A stretch of DNA of 64,000 bases from NCBI RefSeq assembly GCF_963576675.1, contig NC_088910.1, forward strand, positions 109,830,807-109,894,806, written 5' to 3'. Shown piece by piece: positions 9,699 to 19,430 of the stretch (the first letter of the stretch is position 1; every line of letters begins with the position of its first letter). Below the pieces are notes generated by a model. It was given only the letters and a program-made list of their open reading frames with translations. It did not search any database and was not told the DNA's origin. The stretch comes from Euphorbia lathyris (lineage: Eukaryota; Streptophyta; Magnoliopsida; Malpighiales; Euphorbiaceae). The translations under genes and the position numbers were made by a program.

Positions 9699-10956
9699 AG
9701 AAATAACAGAACAAACCCATACAGAAAATACTAATATCTACTATCAAATGGATACTTATGAAGGTGGTATAACTCAAACTTTAAGTTTTAAACCAGATAT
9801 TTATCAGAAAATACAAGATGAAACTGAAGAGCTATCTGTAAATAAGATATTTAAAACAAAATGGTTTGAGAGAAATAAAAATATACGATATATTGTTCAG
9901 AAGCATGAGAATATTATAGATACAACTACTATAAATGGTAGAGCAAGGATAAATTTAATAACAAATGACGTAATAAAAAGAGAATTATCCAAATTATCAC
10001 ATAAAGAAGCAAAGAAATATAGGAATATTTACTTTGGAGGAATAGAATTCACTATAAAAGCATATTTTCAGAAAAATATCGATACTCCTATTCAAATATA
10101 TGTATTAGATGATAGAATATTAGATAATATCCAAGATGCCTTAATAGCAGTAGTAAGAGGAAACTTAATTTATCAGAAACTTAAATTCACAATTCAACCA
10201 GATTTTAGTATCTCATTAGAAGATAAACATAAAGATCTAGCTTTAACACTCTATTATAAATTAGAAGGAATAAGAATGCCCCCAGGAAGTAAAGTAATTA
10301 GTATAGAAACAAAAATGATATATGCCCTTACAGGTAATCATCATATCAGAAAACAAAATGATAGGGATATATTAGTACCAAAATTATATCAGGAAATATT
10401 AGAACCACTAGAACATAAGGAAAATTCCATCATAACAATACCAGACGAAATATGTATAGATTTTAATTCTAGAAAACTACAACCAATCCAGAAATTATTA
10501 CCTAGGATAGAAGGAGGAAGGTTAAGTTTTAAGAAAGAAATAATAAGACAACCGAGAACATTAGATTTATTACATACATATTATGAAGATAAGTTACGAA
10601 TAAAAGTAATATTATTTAATGAGCTACGAGCAACTGACTGTATAGCTGAAATTAATACAGGAACCAAAAGTTTAGTACATATTAGCCAAATAAATGAGAA
10701 TAAATGTGAACTAATCGAACCACAAACTTATAACTGTCCAAATAGTACAAGAGAAATAATCATAACTAAAAGCATAAGAATTAGATTTAAAATTCAAGAT
10801 CTAGAATATGAGATAATTGTAGGAGTAACAGAATATGATAGTACATATGCACTATTATTAGGATACGACTTTTTAAATAAAATAAAATATAAGATAAATA
10901 ATGAAGGAATTACGATAGAGGACCAAAACAAAATACGGTATATAAATAAAATATGA
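9685..10956 (+). CDS. Caulimovirid movement protein with C-terminal retropepsin-like domain (423 aa)
   Basis: Residues ~50-235 fit the 30K-type movement protein core; an Ile-Tyr-Val-Leu-Asp-Asp stretch carries the characteristic aspartate. Family role: forming tubules or modifying plasmodesmata so that virus moves between cells. Residues ~300-420 look like an aspartic-protease fold: an Ile-Asn324-Thr-Gly pattern where a protease has Asp-Thr/Ser-Gly, and a Leu-Leu-Leu-Gly-Tyr-Asp stretch (about 390-395) like the second conserved strand of retropepsins. Replacement of the catalytic Asp by Asn suggests an inactive, structural domain. The stop overlaps the next start (ATGA at 10953). Confidence 0.82.
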   Translation: MEENKEITEQTHTENTNIYYQMDTYEGGITQTLSFKPDIYQKIQDETEELSVNKIFKTKWFERNKNIRYIVQKHENIIDTTTINGRARINLITNDVIKRELSKLSHKEAKKYRNIYFGGIEFTIKAYFQKNIDTPIQIYVLDDRILDNIQDALIAVVRGNLIYQKLKFTIQPDFSISLEDKHKDLALTLYYKLEGIRMPPGSKVISIETKMIYALTGNHHIRKQNDRDILVPKLYQEILEPLEHKENSIITIPDEICIDFNSRKLQPIQKLLPRIEGGRLSFKKEIIRQPRTLDLLHTYYEDKLRIKVILFNELRATDCIAEINTGTKSLVHISQINENKCELIEPQTYNCPNSTREIIITKSIRIRFKIQDLEYEIIVGVTEYDSTYALLLGYDFLNKIKYKINNEGITIEDQNKIRYINKI

Positions 10957-11180
10957 ACATACGACAACAACTTGATAAAAAAGAGAAAAAATTACAAATA
11001 ATAAAAACTATTATGGCAGAGACAATCATAGAATCTCAAATAAAATATTTAGAAATTGAATCTAAACAACAGAGACTAGAATGTGAAATCAAACAATTAA
11101 ACTCTTTATTAGAACCACCTAAGAAAGAATGGATCAAACTTGAAGACGGATGGATAAAAAGAATCTACAAAGATGAGTGA
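10953..11180 (+). CDS. Small caulimovirid coiled-coil ORF (75 aa)
   Basis: 75 codons, beginning in an ATGA overlap with the movement-protein stop and overlapping the next ORF start (11173) by 8 bases. Residues ~5-55 form a Lys/Glu/Gln/Ile-rich helix of coiled-coil type; the C-terminus has Trp-Ile-Lys repeats. By position it sits where caulimoviruses have ORF II (aphid transmission factor), but it is much shorter than that protein and shows no recognisable motif, so the function is unknown. Confidence 0.65.
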   Translation: MNIRQQLDKKEKKLQIIKTIMAETIIESQIKYLEIESKQQRLECEIKQLNSLLEPPKKEWIKLEDGWIKRIYKDE

Positions 11181-11607
11181 TCCTAACCAAAAATTGGACC
11201 AAATATGGATAGAGATTGTAGCAAAAGAACAATTAAAGAATACTCTTAGTTTAATACAAGAAAACCATATTCAAATCCAAGAAATGATAACACATGAATT
11301 AACAAAACTGTGGAATACATCGGAAATACCAACGTTTAAGATAATTTTGGAAAAATTAAACATGTTAGTAGCTAATATAGACAAAAGAAAAAGACCCATA
11401 GAAGAAAGCTGTAGCATTACCTCAGGAGAAAATCTAAACATTACTATAACACAAACTAAAACTCCAGAAATAGTACCCATAGATGCTTGGAGACGAAGCA
11501 AGGACCCAATAATGATGGATATAAGTGAAATAAAACCTAAAATCCCTACAACCGTAAATAAAACCTTAGATCTGTTAACCGATTTACACAAAAAAGGACA
11601 ATTCTAA
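11173..11607 (+). CDS. Putative virion-associated-type protein (ORF III position, 144 aa)
   Basis: 144 codons directly upstream of the capsid gene, the usual place of the virion-associated protein in caulimoviruses. That protein is a coiled-coil protein of about this size which binds capsids and the movement protein. The N-terminal ~70 residues look helical. The C-terminus contains Pro-rich stretches and ends in Leu-Leu-Thr-Asp-Leu-His-Lys-Lys, strikingly like the LLGDLHKK motif in the transactivator of the same virus. Stop at 11605-11607 is four bases before the capsid ATG. Naming rests on position, length and coiled coil. Confidence 0.6.
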   Translation: MSDPNQKLDQIWIEIVAKEQLKNTLSLIQENHIQIQEMITHELTKLWNTSEIPTFKIILEKLNMLVANIDKRKRPIEESCSITSGENLNITITQTKTPEIVPIDAWRRSKDPIMMDISEIKPKIPTTVNKTLDLLTDLHKKGQF

Positions 11608-11611
11608 TCTA

Positions 11612-13615
11612 ATGGCCGAACAAGAACATAGTGTAATAACATTTCTTAAAAATCACGCCCAAGAAATTATTGAAAAGGAAAAATACAAATATGAACCGCT
11701 AAAAAACAGCAAACTCAAAGACAATGATGCTAAACCATCCAATGTAGACGTAAGCACCGAAGCCGAATACCTTCAACTAAAAATCGAAAAACAACATAAA
11801 GAAATCAAAGACCTACAAAAAGAAAACATAAAATTAGTCATAAATTCGAGTACAGAATGGGTCGAAAAATATAAAAAATATAAACACAAATTTAAAAATA
11901 CTAAAAAAGAATTAAAAGAAACAAAGCTAGAATTAAAACAAACAAAAACAGAGCTAATCCACATTACAGATGAATTAAAAGAATTAAAGGAAGAAGTAAG
12001 AGTCTTAAGAACAATGGTTAAAGAAGTAAAAGGGAAAACTATTCACATCAGTAACAGTAGTAGTGATAGTTCAGATAGTTCAGATATTCAAAGTGAAAAT
12101 AAACTAAAAATCATTGGGTATATAGAAGAAGAAAATAAAGATGAAACAAAATTAATAGAAGAAAATCATCAAATAATGAAAGCATTAGAACAAATGAAGA
12201 ACATTAATGCAATAATAGAAGAAGAACCAGAAAGTGATATAGAAAACAACGAATACAACAACAAATACACTAGGTATGAAGAATCAGATATAGGATCAGA
12301 AAATATAGTAAACGAAGATGCCGATAATTATCCAGAAGAAGAAATGATAGACCCCAATTTAGACGTAGTAACTAAAAGAGTACCTACGATTCCACAACAT
12401 ATACCTATAGGCCAACAAGGAGACTTTAAAGAATTTATAGGATCTATGTCTCAAGGATTAAATCCAAATGGATATTTTTTAGACTTGGATAATGTCTATG
12501 ATGAACAAGAAATAAGTAGACGAATAAATGATTGGAATTTAGGAATGTACATAGCCTTAATGAATTCATCTCACACTGAAAATTTAGATTATATGTATGA
12601 CCTAATCTCTAAAACAATGATAGGAAAAGTAGGATTTTGGATGGAATCTATAACTCATCAGTTAAGACCACAAATAGAAGCTTGTGCTCATGATTGGAAA
12701 TCAATGTTATTATTATTCGATATGGTATTAAAAAGAGAATTTTTAGGAGAAAGATGGTTAGTGGCTAGAGAAACAGTATTTGCTGAAAGAAAAGCTGAAA
12801 TAATAATGAATTTGAATAACATGAAATGTTGTAAAATTAGTAAATTACCAGAATATACTATCAGTTTTACTAAGTTCTTTTATGAAGCTAGGTTTTTACC
12901 ACAAGAAGGATTGATATACCAACAACTATATTATGACCACTTACCAAACCCATACAACGTAGAAGTTTCAAAAGAATATACTCAATTAGAACCAAAAGAA
13001 AATACATTAGGAGAAAGAATTAGAGTACTACGAGCTTATCTTATGCGAAAATGTGAAGAATATAGAGTTCAACAAAAGGTTAAAAAGGATAAGAAACTCG
13101 GGTTACGAGAAATATGTGGATTCACGGAAAAACGGTTAGTTTTTGGTTGTGATGATAAAATTAGGAGAAAATATAGACGATATACTCCTAATCGCACTTA
13201 TAGACATAATCCGACATATAAGAAGTCTTATACTAACAAGTATGATAATGGACGATTTCGACGAAAACGATTTAGACGATATAAAAATAATCCCGAAAAT
13301 CGGAACAGATTTAGATATAAACGAAAATTTAGGAAAAGACGAGAAAGACCACTAAGGGATAAAAATACTAAACTTACAGAATGTAAATGTTGGAATTGTA
13401 ATGAGAAAGGACATTATGCTAATAAATGCCCTAAATTAAAACAAAAAGGTGTCAAATATATAGGAACAACAGAATTTATAATGAGTCTAGAACAAATAAG
13501 AGCCAGCGATGATAAATGGCATAAAGAAGATGAATTTTATATTACTGAAACAGAAGGTGAGAACTCAGAAGAATTAGAACCAATAGAATATGAAGATAGT
13601 GAAACTAATAACTAA
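11612..13615 (+). CDS. Caulimovirid capsid protein (667 aa)
   Basis: Structural protein packaging viral DNA and binding pregenomic RNA. Domains by eye: coiled coil at ~50-138; Ser/Asp-rich acidic stretch at ~147-158; long acidic region to ~255; conserved capsid core at ~270-500; Arg/Lys/Tyr-rich basic region at ~510-585; zinc knuckle CX2CX4HX4C at ~593-606; acidic tail. Acidic ends flanking a basic, zinc-knuckle region are typical of caulimovirid capsid precursors, which are processed and phosphorylated. It is longer than many relatives, chiefly through the N-terminal coiled coil. The stop overlaps the Pol start by one base. Confidence 0.9.
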   Translation: MAEQEHSVITFLKNHAQEIIEKEKYKYEPLKNSKLKDNDAKPSNVDVSTEAEYLQLKIEKQHKEIKDLQKENIKLVINSSTEWVEKYKKYKHKFKNTKKELKETKLELKQTKTELIHITDELKELKEEVRVLRTMVKEVKGKTIHISNSSSDSSDSSDIQSENKLKIIGYIEEENKDETKLIEENHQIMKALEQMKNINAIIEEEPESDIENNEYNNKYTRYEESDIGSENIVNEDADNYPEEEMIDPNLDVVTKRVPTIPQHIPIGQQGDFKEFIGSMSQGLNPNGYFLDLDNVYDEQEISRRINDWNLGMYIALMNSSHTENLDYMYDLISKTMIGKVGFWMESITHQLRPQIEACAHDWKSMLLLFDMVLKREFLGERWLVARETVFAERKAEIIMNLNNMKCCKISKLPEYTISFTKFFYEARFLPQEGLIYQQLYYDHLPNPYNVEVSKEYTQLEPKENTLGERIRVLRAYLMRKCEEYRVQQKVKKDKKLGLREICGFTEKRLVFGCDDKIRRKYRRYTPNRTYRHNPTYKKSYTNKYDNGRFRRKRFRRYKNNPENRNRFRYKRKFRKRRERPLRDKNTKLTECKCWNCNEKGHYANKCPKLKQKGVKYIGTTEFIMSLEQIRASDDKWHKEDEFYITETEGENSEELEPIEYEDSETNN

Positions 13616-15537
13616 TGGTAGCCATATATGTAGAAGCACCGGTAGAATATAAACCTAATAAGATTATAAAACGCCGCATATTTATAGATAGTGGAGCTGA
13701 TATATGTTTAGCGAAGCAAGATGTACTAGTTCCCCATAAATGGAAAAGATCTAAAGGACATAAGGTCAGAGTTACAGGATTTAATGAACAAATGAAAGAA
13801 TTAGATATTATAGCCGAAAATATGAGATTAATACTTAACAAGACAATCTTTCGATTACCCATAATTTATCAAGAAAATAATATGAAACAACATATATTAT
13901 TAGGAAATAATTTTCTTGATTTCTTTAAAGTCCAGCTAATCAAACCTGAAACCATAAGTCTTTTAACTCCTTGTAATAAATGGATTATCCTTAAGCGCGT
14001 CCTACCTTTATATCCACTCACAATACATAATATCAAAACAAACAGAGATACTAATTTAGAACTTTTAAAACAAAAATATTTAGACCATTTAAAGATCAAC
14101 TTTGGAGAAAACCCTATAACGTTGTGGGAAAAAGAAAAGATATATGCTACGATAGAACTCATAAACCCTAATGATGTTGTTCGCACTAGACCAATAAGAT
14201 ATAGTCCTGATGATCAAAAGGAATTTGAAATACAAATAAAAGAATTATTAGACTTAAAATTAATTCAAGAAAGTAAAAGCCCTCATAGTAGCCCGGCATT
14301 CTTAGTAAGAAAACATAGCGAACAAAAGAGAGGCAAAGCAAGAATGGTAATAGATTATCGAGAACTAAATAAGAAAACGATTTTTGATGGATATTTTTTA
14401 CCTTATAAGAGAAATTTAATTAATAGATTATCAGGAAAAAAGTGGTTTAGTAAATTTGATTGTAAAAGTGGCTTTTGGCAAATTAAGCTTACTAAAGAAT
14501 CAAGACCTTTAACAGCATTTAGTGCACCACAAGGACATTATGAATGGATTGTGTTACCTTTTGGTTTGAAAAATGCACCCCAGATATTTCAACGACGAAT
14601 GGATACGATATTTAGAAAATTAAATGACTTCTGTGTAGTTTATGTCGATGATATATTAATCTATAGCAATAATATAGCAGACCATTTACAGCACCTAGAT
14701 GCATTTATAAAAACAGTACGACAACATGGAATCCTTTTATCTGAAAAGAAATCAGAAATCTTTAAAAATAAAATAGAATATTTAGGATATATAATAGATA
14801 GTGAAGGATTACAACTACAAGATCATATCGTAACTAGAATCGAAAATTTTAAAGAAAAATTAGATACTAAGAAAGAAGTACAACAATTTCTAGGAATAAT
14901 AAATTATGCATCAGATTATATAAAAGACTTACCAAAATTACGACAACCCTTGCAAGAGCTAATTAAGAAACATAAAGTATTTGAATGGACGACAACTCAC
15001 ACTGATACTATAAGAAAAATAAAAGAAGCAGTAAAAGTTCTCCCAAAATTAAGACTACCTAAAGATAATGATCAATTAGAATTATATACAGATGCTAGTG
15101 ATATCGGGTGGGGAGCAGTACTCATCGCATATAGAAAAGAAGATATAGACAAAGAAACTCCTTTAATATGTGGCTATAGATCAGGAACTTGGAAACCCTC
15201 AGAGAAAAATTATCATATCAATGAAAAAGAATTACTAGCTGTTAAAAATGGAATTAAAGGATTTAGGTATCATTTGTTACCCATAGAATTTATCATAAGA
15301 ACAGATAATACACAAGTAGGAGCATTTATCAGAAATAAAATAGATCCCCTACCAGAATTGAACAAAAGAAGGCATTGGCAAAGTTTTTTCAATTGCTATA
15401 ATTTTGTTGTTAAACCTATCTCTGGAAAACGAAATATCTTAGCTGATTTTTTGAGCAGGAATGGAGATAATGATCCAGCGAATATCAGAAATCAGAAATC
15501 AGAACCGCCAGATGCTGGCAATGATCAGAAATCATGA
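13615..15537 (+). CDS. Caulimovirid protease-reverse transcriptase-RNase H polyprotein (640 aa)
   Basis: Replication polyprotein. Aspartic protease at ~15-110 with catalytic Asp25-Ser-Gly. RT at ~180-400 with the Phe-Asp-Cys-Lys-Ser-Gly-Phe-Trp motif and the catalytic YVDD at 343-346. RNase H at ~485-620 with Asp493 in Tyr-Thr-Asp-Ala, a Glu in the Glu-Lys-Glu-Leu-Leu helix, and a later Arg-Thr-Asp. There is no integrase, as usual for caulimovirids. Start chosen from the TAATG overlap with the capsid stop, which copy B also has. The last 77 bases overlap the transactivator. Confidence 0.95.
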   Translation: MVAIYVEAPVEYKPNKIIKRRIFIDSGADICLAKQDVLVPHKWKRSKGHKVRVTGFNEQMKELDIIAENMRLILNKTIFRLPIIYQENNMKQHILLGNNFLDFFKVQLIKPETISLLTPCNKWIILKRVLPLYPLTIHNIKTNRDTNLELLKQKYLDHLKINFGENPITLWEKEKIYATIELINPNDVVRTRPIRYSPDDQKEFEIQIKELLDLKLIQESKSPHSSPAFLVRKHSEQKRGKARMVIDYRELNKKTIFDGYFLPYKRNLINRLSGKKWFSKFDCKSGFWQIKLTKESRPLTAFSAPQGHYEWIVLPFGLKNAPQIFQRRMDTIFRKLNDFCVVYVDDILIYSNNIADHLQHLDAFIKTVRQHGILLSEKKSEIFKNKIEYLGYIIDSEGLQLQDHIVTRIENFKEKLDTKKEVQQFLGIINYASDYIKDLPKLRQPLQELIKKHKVFEWTTTHTDTIRKIKEAVKVLPKLRLPKDNDQLELYTDASDIGWGAVLIAYRKEDIDKETPLICGYRSGTWKPSEKNYHINEKELLAVKNGIKGFRYHLLPIEFIIRTDNTQVGAFIRNKIDPLPELNKRRHWQSFFNCYNFVVKPISGKRNILADFLSRNGDNDPANIRNQKSEPPDAGNDQKS

Positions 15538-16561
15538 GAACTTTCTAGACAACCTTGAGGAAGAACTCAAGAAACTCCAGTCTCAGAACAATCAGAATAT
15601 ACGAACCATGACTCCTAGATCATCTTATGAGTTGTTAGGAGATCTTCATAAGAAGCCAATTGAGCTGCCAACTTCATCTAGTGGACTCTCAGGAGCCACC
15701 ACCTTGAACCATTCTAAGCTGATTAATCAGAACTCATCAGAAATCACAACCTCCCAGGTTATACAATTCCCTCCAGAAATGACAGAAGCATATAAGAATA
15801 TCATGAAATTTTTTACATATAAGAAGAGTCAAACCGTATATAGAACCATTAAGATGACCAAATACCCTAGGTATATATGCTCAGAAGACTGCAGTCCAGA
15901 TGTTGTTCAGAAACTATTTCGATATGGATTTCTGGACAAAGTCATGACTGATGAGAGCCTTAATAGTGTTTCAAAACTCCCATCTATCATACCTAGATCC
16001 ATTGACGAACTTGGATTAAGATTTGGAAGAGGAATATTTTGTGTTCAAATTTTTGATGCTGCTATGGACTTAGAAGGGAAACCGATAATAATTGCTCAGA
16101 TTTTTAAGACTGGTAGAAACACTAAGATTGATGTAGATAATTCCGACCATCAATGGGACATTCCATGCAAATTAGAAAATTTTAAATCTTGGTTAGGAGA
16201 AAAACGAGCACATGGAATCCATACGATCAAATGTAGACTCGAAGACTATATTAGAAATAAAAAGGTGGCTATAATAGCCAGATCGAATCATGGAGAAGTT
16301 GAAGAAATGATAACTATCAACTATTTAATGGAAATGGGTGATGAAACGAGTCAACAAATTTTGATAGAAATGCATACGAAATTGATGGATAAGAAATATA
16401 AACATAGTTCAGATACATTAGCCCATTATGAATCTATATATGGCCCAAGAAAATCATGTTTAATTAGAATTGAGCCCATAAGACCTGAGCCCATGAATAT
16501 TGACTCCATAAGGCCCAAAGAAGAAGCCCATCCAGGAAAAGAGGAGGATCCATTTATTTAG
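15461..16561 (+). CDS. Caulimovirid translational transactivator / inclusion-body protein (366 aa)
   Basis: Last viral ORF, starting inside the Pol 3' end. Its predicted function is to allow translation of the overlapping upstream ORFs from one RNA and to form viroplasm. Residues 1-45 are Gln/Asn-rich and coiled-coil-like; LLGDLHKK at ~58-65; central TAV core at ~185-300 with Gly-Arg-Gly-Ile-Phe and several beta strands; Pro/Glu-rich C-terminus ending Asp-Pro-Phe-Ile. It is shorter than some family members. Followed by the intergenic region with its own TATA box and poly(A) signal. Confidence 0.87.
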   Translation: MEIMIQRISEIRNQNRQMLAMIRNHENFLDNLEEELKKLQSQNNQNIRTMTPRSSYELLGDLHKKPIELPTSSSGLSGATTLNHSKLINQNSSEITTSQVIQFPPEMTEAYKNIMKFFTYKKSQTVYRTIKMTKYPRYICSEDCSPDVVQKLFRYGFLDKVMTDESLNSVSKLPSIIPRSIDELGLRFGRGIFCVQIFDAAMDLEGKPIIIAQIFKTGRNTKIDVDNSDHQWDIPCKLENFKSWLGEKRAHGIHTIKCRLEDYIRNKKVAIIARSNHGEVEEMITINYLMEMGDETSQQILIEMHTKLMDKKYKHSSDTLAHYESIYGPRKSCLIRIEPIRPEPMNIDSIRPKEEAHPGKEEDPFI

Positions 16562-17348
16562 AAAATGAGATAAAAATGGATAAGAAAAATAAGAAATATA
16601 AGAACGAGGTGTCAATACCTAAAGAAAAGGTGGCAATAAGATCAACACGTGGCAAGACATATGAAGAGACATGTGTCCAAAGAAGAAGCATGAGGTGGAA
16701 ACATTAGAGATTAGTGGCAAGATGTAAAGCTTGAGGTGGAAGAGCAAAATAAGAAGCATTCGACACGTGTAACCTAAAAGTTTGTACTTTTAACTTTTGT
16801 GATGATGTAATCTCCTTTTTGGTAATTTCACCTTTGATCTTCTACCTATATAAGGAGAAGACATATGATGTATGAGACATAACTTGCTTTGAGCAATAAA
16901 AGCTTTCTTTCTCTCTATATCCATGGCTTTCTAAACTTCCCCTTTTAGCATCCATAGTTGTTAACTACTTAAGTTTAACTTCCGTATAGCATATTAGTTT
17001 AAAAAGATCCAGAGTTATAAAGCAACAATAGTTAGCCTTCAGACGACTCCAAGAGGTGTGTAGAGATGCTGGAACACAGCCATAACCCATGATGATAATG
17101 AGAGGGTGTCAGGCAGAGTTCAGAAGTCTCCACTGAGGATTGCTTTGAAAGGTATACTAGAGTTCCTCTATAACTCTTGTTCTAATTAAATTAATTTGTT
17201 ATCATTAGTTACACTTAAAAGTTTAATATATTATGGATGTTAAATTTCATTTAACAATGTTTACTTCAGCAGTCGTTTGTCTTCCTACCCTTTTTAGGGT
17301 CATAAGAGCGATCCTGCACACATTATACACATCAGAAAAAACGGTCCA
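16562..17348 (+). promoter_or_regulatory. Caulimovirid intergenic region, 3' copy of C
   Basis: Repeat of 8238-9030 with a 6-base deletion near 16655. TATA box at 16847-16854, AATAAA at 16895-16900. Here it lies downstream of all ORFs, so a transcript starting at the 5' copy could be polyadenylated here with terminal redundancy, as in the pregenomic RNA of the family. The last viral base is at about 17348-17349, where the match to 9030 ends and unrelated sequence starts. Confidence 0.78.
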
Positions 17349-18866
17349 CCGAAGAAATTTATTCATTAGACGAGGTTATTCATTTATCGAACATTCATTT
17401 ATCGAGGTTCTACTGTAATCAAAATGATATTATTAGAGACCCACCCATATACTTGCGGAGATATTTTGGGTTTTAAATTAATGAATTTTTAGCAAGTAAA
17501 ACATCCACAATTAGACAAAAATATGATGGTTATAGTCAGAATAAATACATAAGGGCCCACTTGTTTATTTAGGGCAAATATTGCCAGAACTTATAAAAAA
17601 AATTGAGCGGTCTGTTGAATCTTCAAAGTGTTTCGATAATCCTTTTAACTGATATAAAATATTTAGTTAGTTTCCCGAATTTATATAAAATATAATCAAT
17701 TAATCATTTAATTTATATAATTAATTAATCATTTAATTATAAAAAAAAGTAAGTTAAATGTGAAAGATGTATTGCACGCGTCTTAAAAAAAATAAAACGA
17801 CCAAAGTCGGATATACAATTCTAATATTAGAGAATACAACTTTTATAGTTCAATAAGTAAAAACTTTTTTTTAAATCTATTTTATGTAATAGCAATATAA
17901 GATATATGAAATATATTTTTCGTATGCAACTTACTTTTTTTTTTTGTAATCAAATTATTATTTGATTATATTTTATATAAATTTATAAAATTAACTAAAT
18001 ATTTTATGCAAATTCACTGAGATATAAGAATACTTTGAAAATTCAGCGACGAATCAAATTTTTTTAGACAAAGTTTAAAATTCATATTAAGCATTTCTTT
18101 AGTTCATGATATTTTACATTGGCCAATCAGAAGCCACTTTAATGTTGATGGTGTCTTGTTTTGGTTTCCAATAATTGAGGGCAAAGTTCTATTCACTTGA
18201 AGTCATTAAATGGAGTCGATCATAACTCAGGTAGGTCTTTTATGTTATGAGTAACCAAAATCATCACTCAATTCAATCATTCATAACTATATAAGATCAA
18301 ATTAAATGAATACAACAATGACTATGAAATAAATTAACCTAAATTATAGTTTAGATTCAATTATATATCATTATTTTGTTACCATGCATATTTTGAAAGA
18401 TGGATTTGCAATTTTTTTTGGGACGAGATGCATGGATTTGATGTAAGAAACACTATAGGAGTGAATAGACACCCGAGACTTGTTACAAGGGTTGTTCTCA
18501 GATCTTCCAATCTTTAGTAGTAGCCCCCTATTACTACTGACGGAGCATTCTGGATGTATAATTGGTGTCTTTATATTAATAGAAACATTAGTGCATTATC
18601 ACATATTTGGTTACTTTCTATGTTGTATGTTGCTTGTCTCTATGTGTGATTGTTGTGGATTGCTTCTATGTTATGAATGTGAATGCTTGCCTCTATTTAG
18701 CCCGATTATGGCCTATTTCTAACCCATATATGTGACTATTACAGATATTATGAGTTATAATCCTTGGCTAGCTTACCTCTAGAGGGAAAGTAAGCACCAC
18801 ACGGTATAAACGAGTTGGCCCTGTGACACCATGCATATCCCAATTTTTTCTTGTAAATAAAATATA
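17349..18866. other. Unassigned AT-rich flank
   Basis: Host sequence right of the viral integration. I see no coding region I can support: the open frames at 17233-17418 and 18480-18722 have no recognisable content. AT-rich, with runs of A and T; possible decayed transposon pieces (for example the repeated CATTCATTTATCGA at 17380-17408), none assignable. Confidence 0.5.
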
Positions 18867-19430
18867 GGCCTAATACATCACCAGCTCCCTGAACTTGTCC
18901 AAAATAATAGATTGACTCCCTGAACTTTACAAGTGTATCACCAGTTCCCTAAACTTGCTTATTTCGTATCACCAGCTCCCTAAACTTGTCCATAAAAGTA
19001 AATTAGCTCTCTGAACTTTGCAAGTATCTCACCAACTCCCCAAACTTGCTTATTCTGTAACAACTAAATACAAAAACTATAATACTAACTCTCGATCCTC
19101 ATCCATTCAATCTCTCAAACCTGCAACACTAACTCTTATAATAGGTTGAAAGGTATGACAAGCGAATAAATCACCTCTCGAATAGAATGAGACGTATTTT
19201 TAGAATTTTGGTTTAATAAGTTTTTATATTTAGTTGTTACATAATAAACAAGTTTAAGGAGTTGGTGAGATACTTGCAAAGTTCAGGGAGCTAATATACT
19301 TTTATGGGCAAGTTTAGGGAGCTGGTGATACAAAATAAACAAGTTTAGGAAGCTGGTTAAACACTTATAAAGTTCAGGGAGCCAATCTACTATTTTGGAC
19401 AAGTTCAGGGAACTAGTAATATATTAGGCC
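18867..19430. mobile_element. Long-TIR MITE (foldback, Mutator-like size duplication)
   Basis: Begins GGCCTAATAC and ends with the reverse complement, giving terminal inverted repeats of about 200 bases around a unique core (about 19076-19214). Each arm contains several degenerate copies of a CACCAGCTCCCTGAACTTG-like unit. Flanking 10-mers (18857-18866 and 19431-19440) match at 9 of 10 positions, consistent with the 9-11-base target duplication of Mutator-like elements. No coding capacity. Confidence 0.75.

Larger units (their letters stand above)
7983..17348 (+). other. Endogenous caulimovirid copy C: terminally redundant, all ORFs intact
   Basis: Plus-strand viral block of 9.37 kb. Sequence from 7983 (transactivator 3' end, intergenic region, leader) recurs from 16307 to 17348. 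The offset is 8324 bases before and 8318 after a 6-base deletion near 16655, so the viral unit is about 8.32 kb and the copy is about 1.1 genomes long. Eight ORFs are open. ORF order resembles the caulimovirus/soymovirus side of Caulimoviridae; I cannot assign a genus. The right end stops 7-8 bases before the position of the primer-binding site. Confidence 0.93.

Noticed and set aside
9685..10956. Reading this ORF as a second polymerase/protease gene
   Set aside because: The 30K-type movement core dominates and the protease-like part lacks the catalytic Asp.
17233..17418. 61-codon frame at the right viral border
   Set aside because: Half viral leader, half host flank; no codon bias and no homology.
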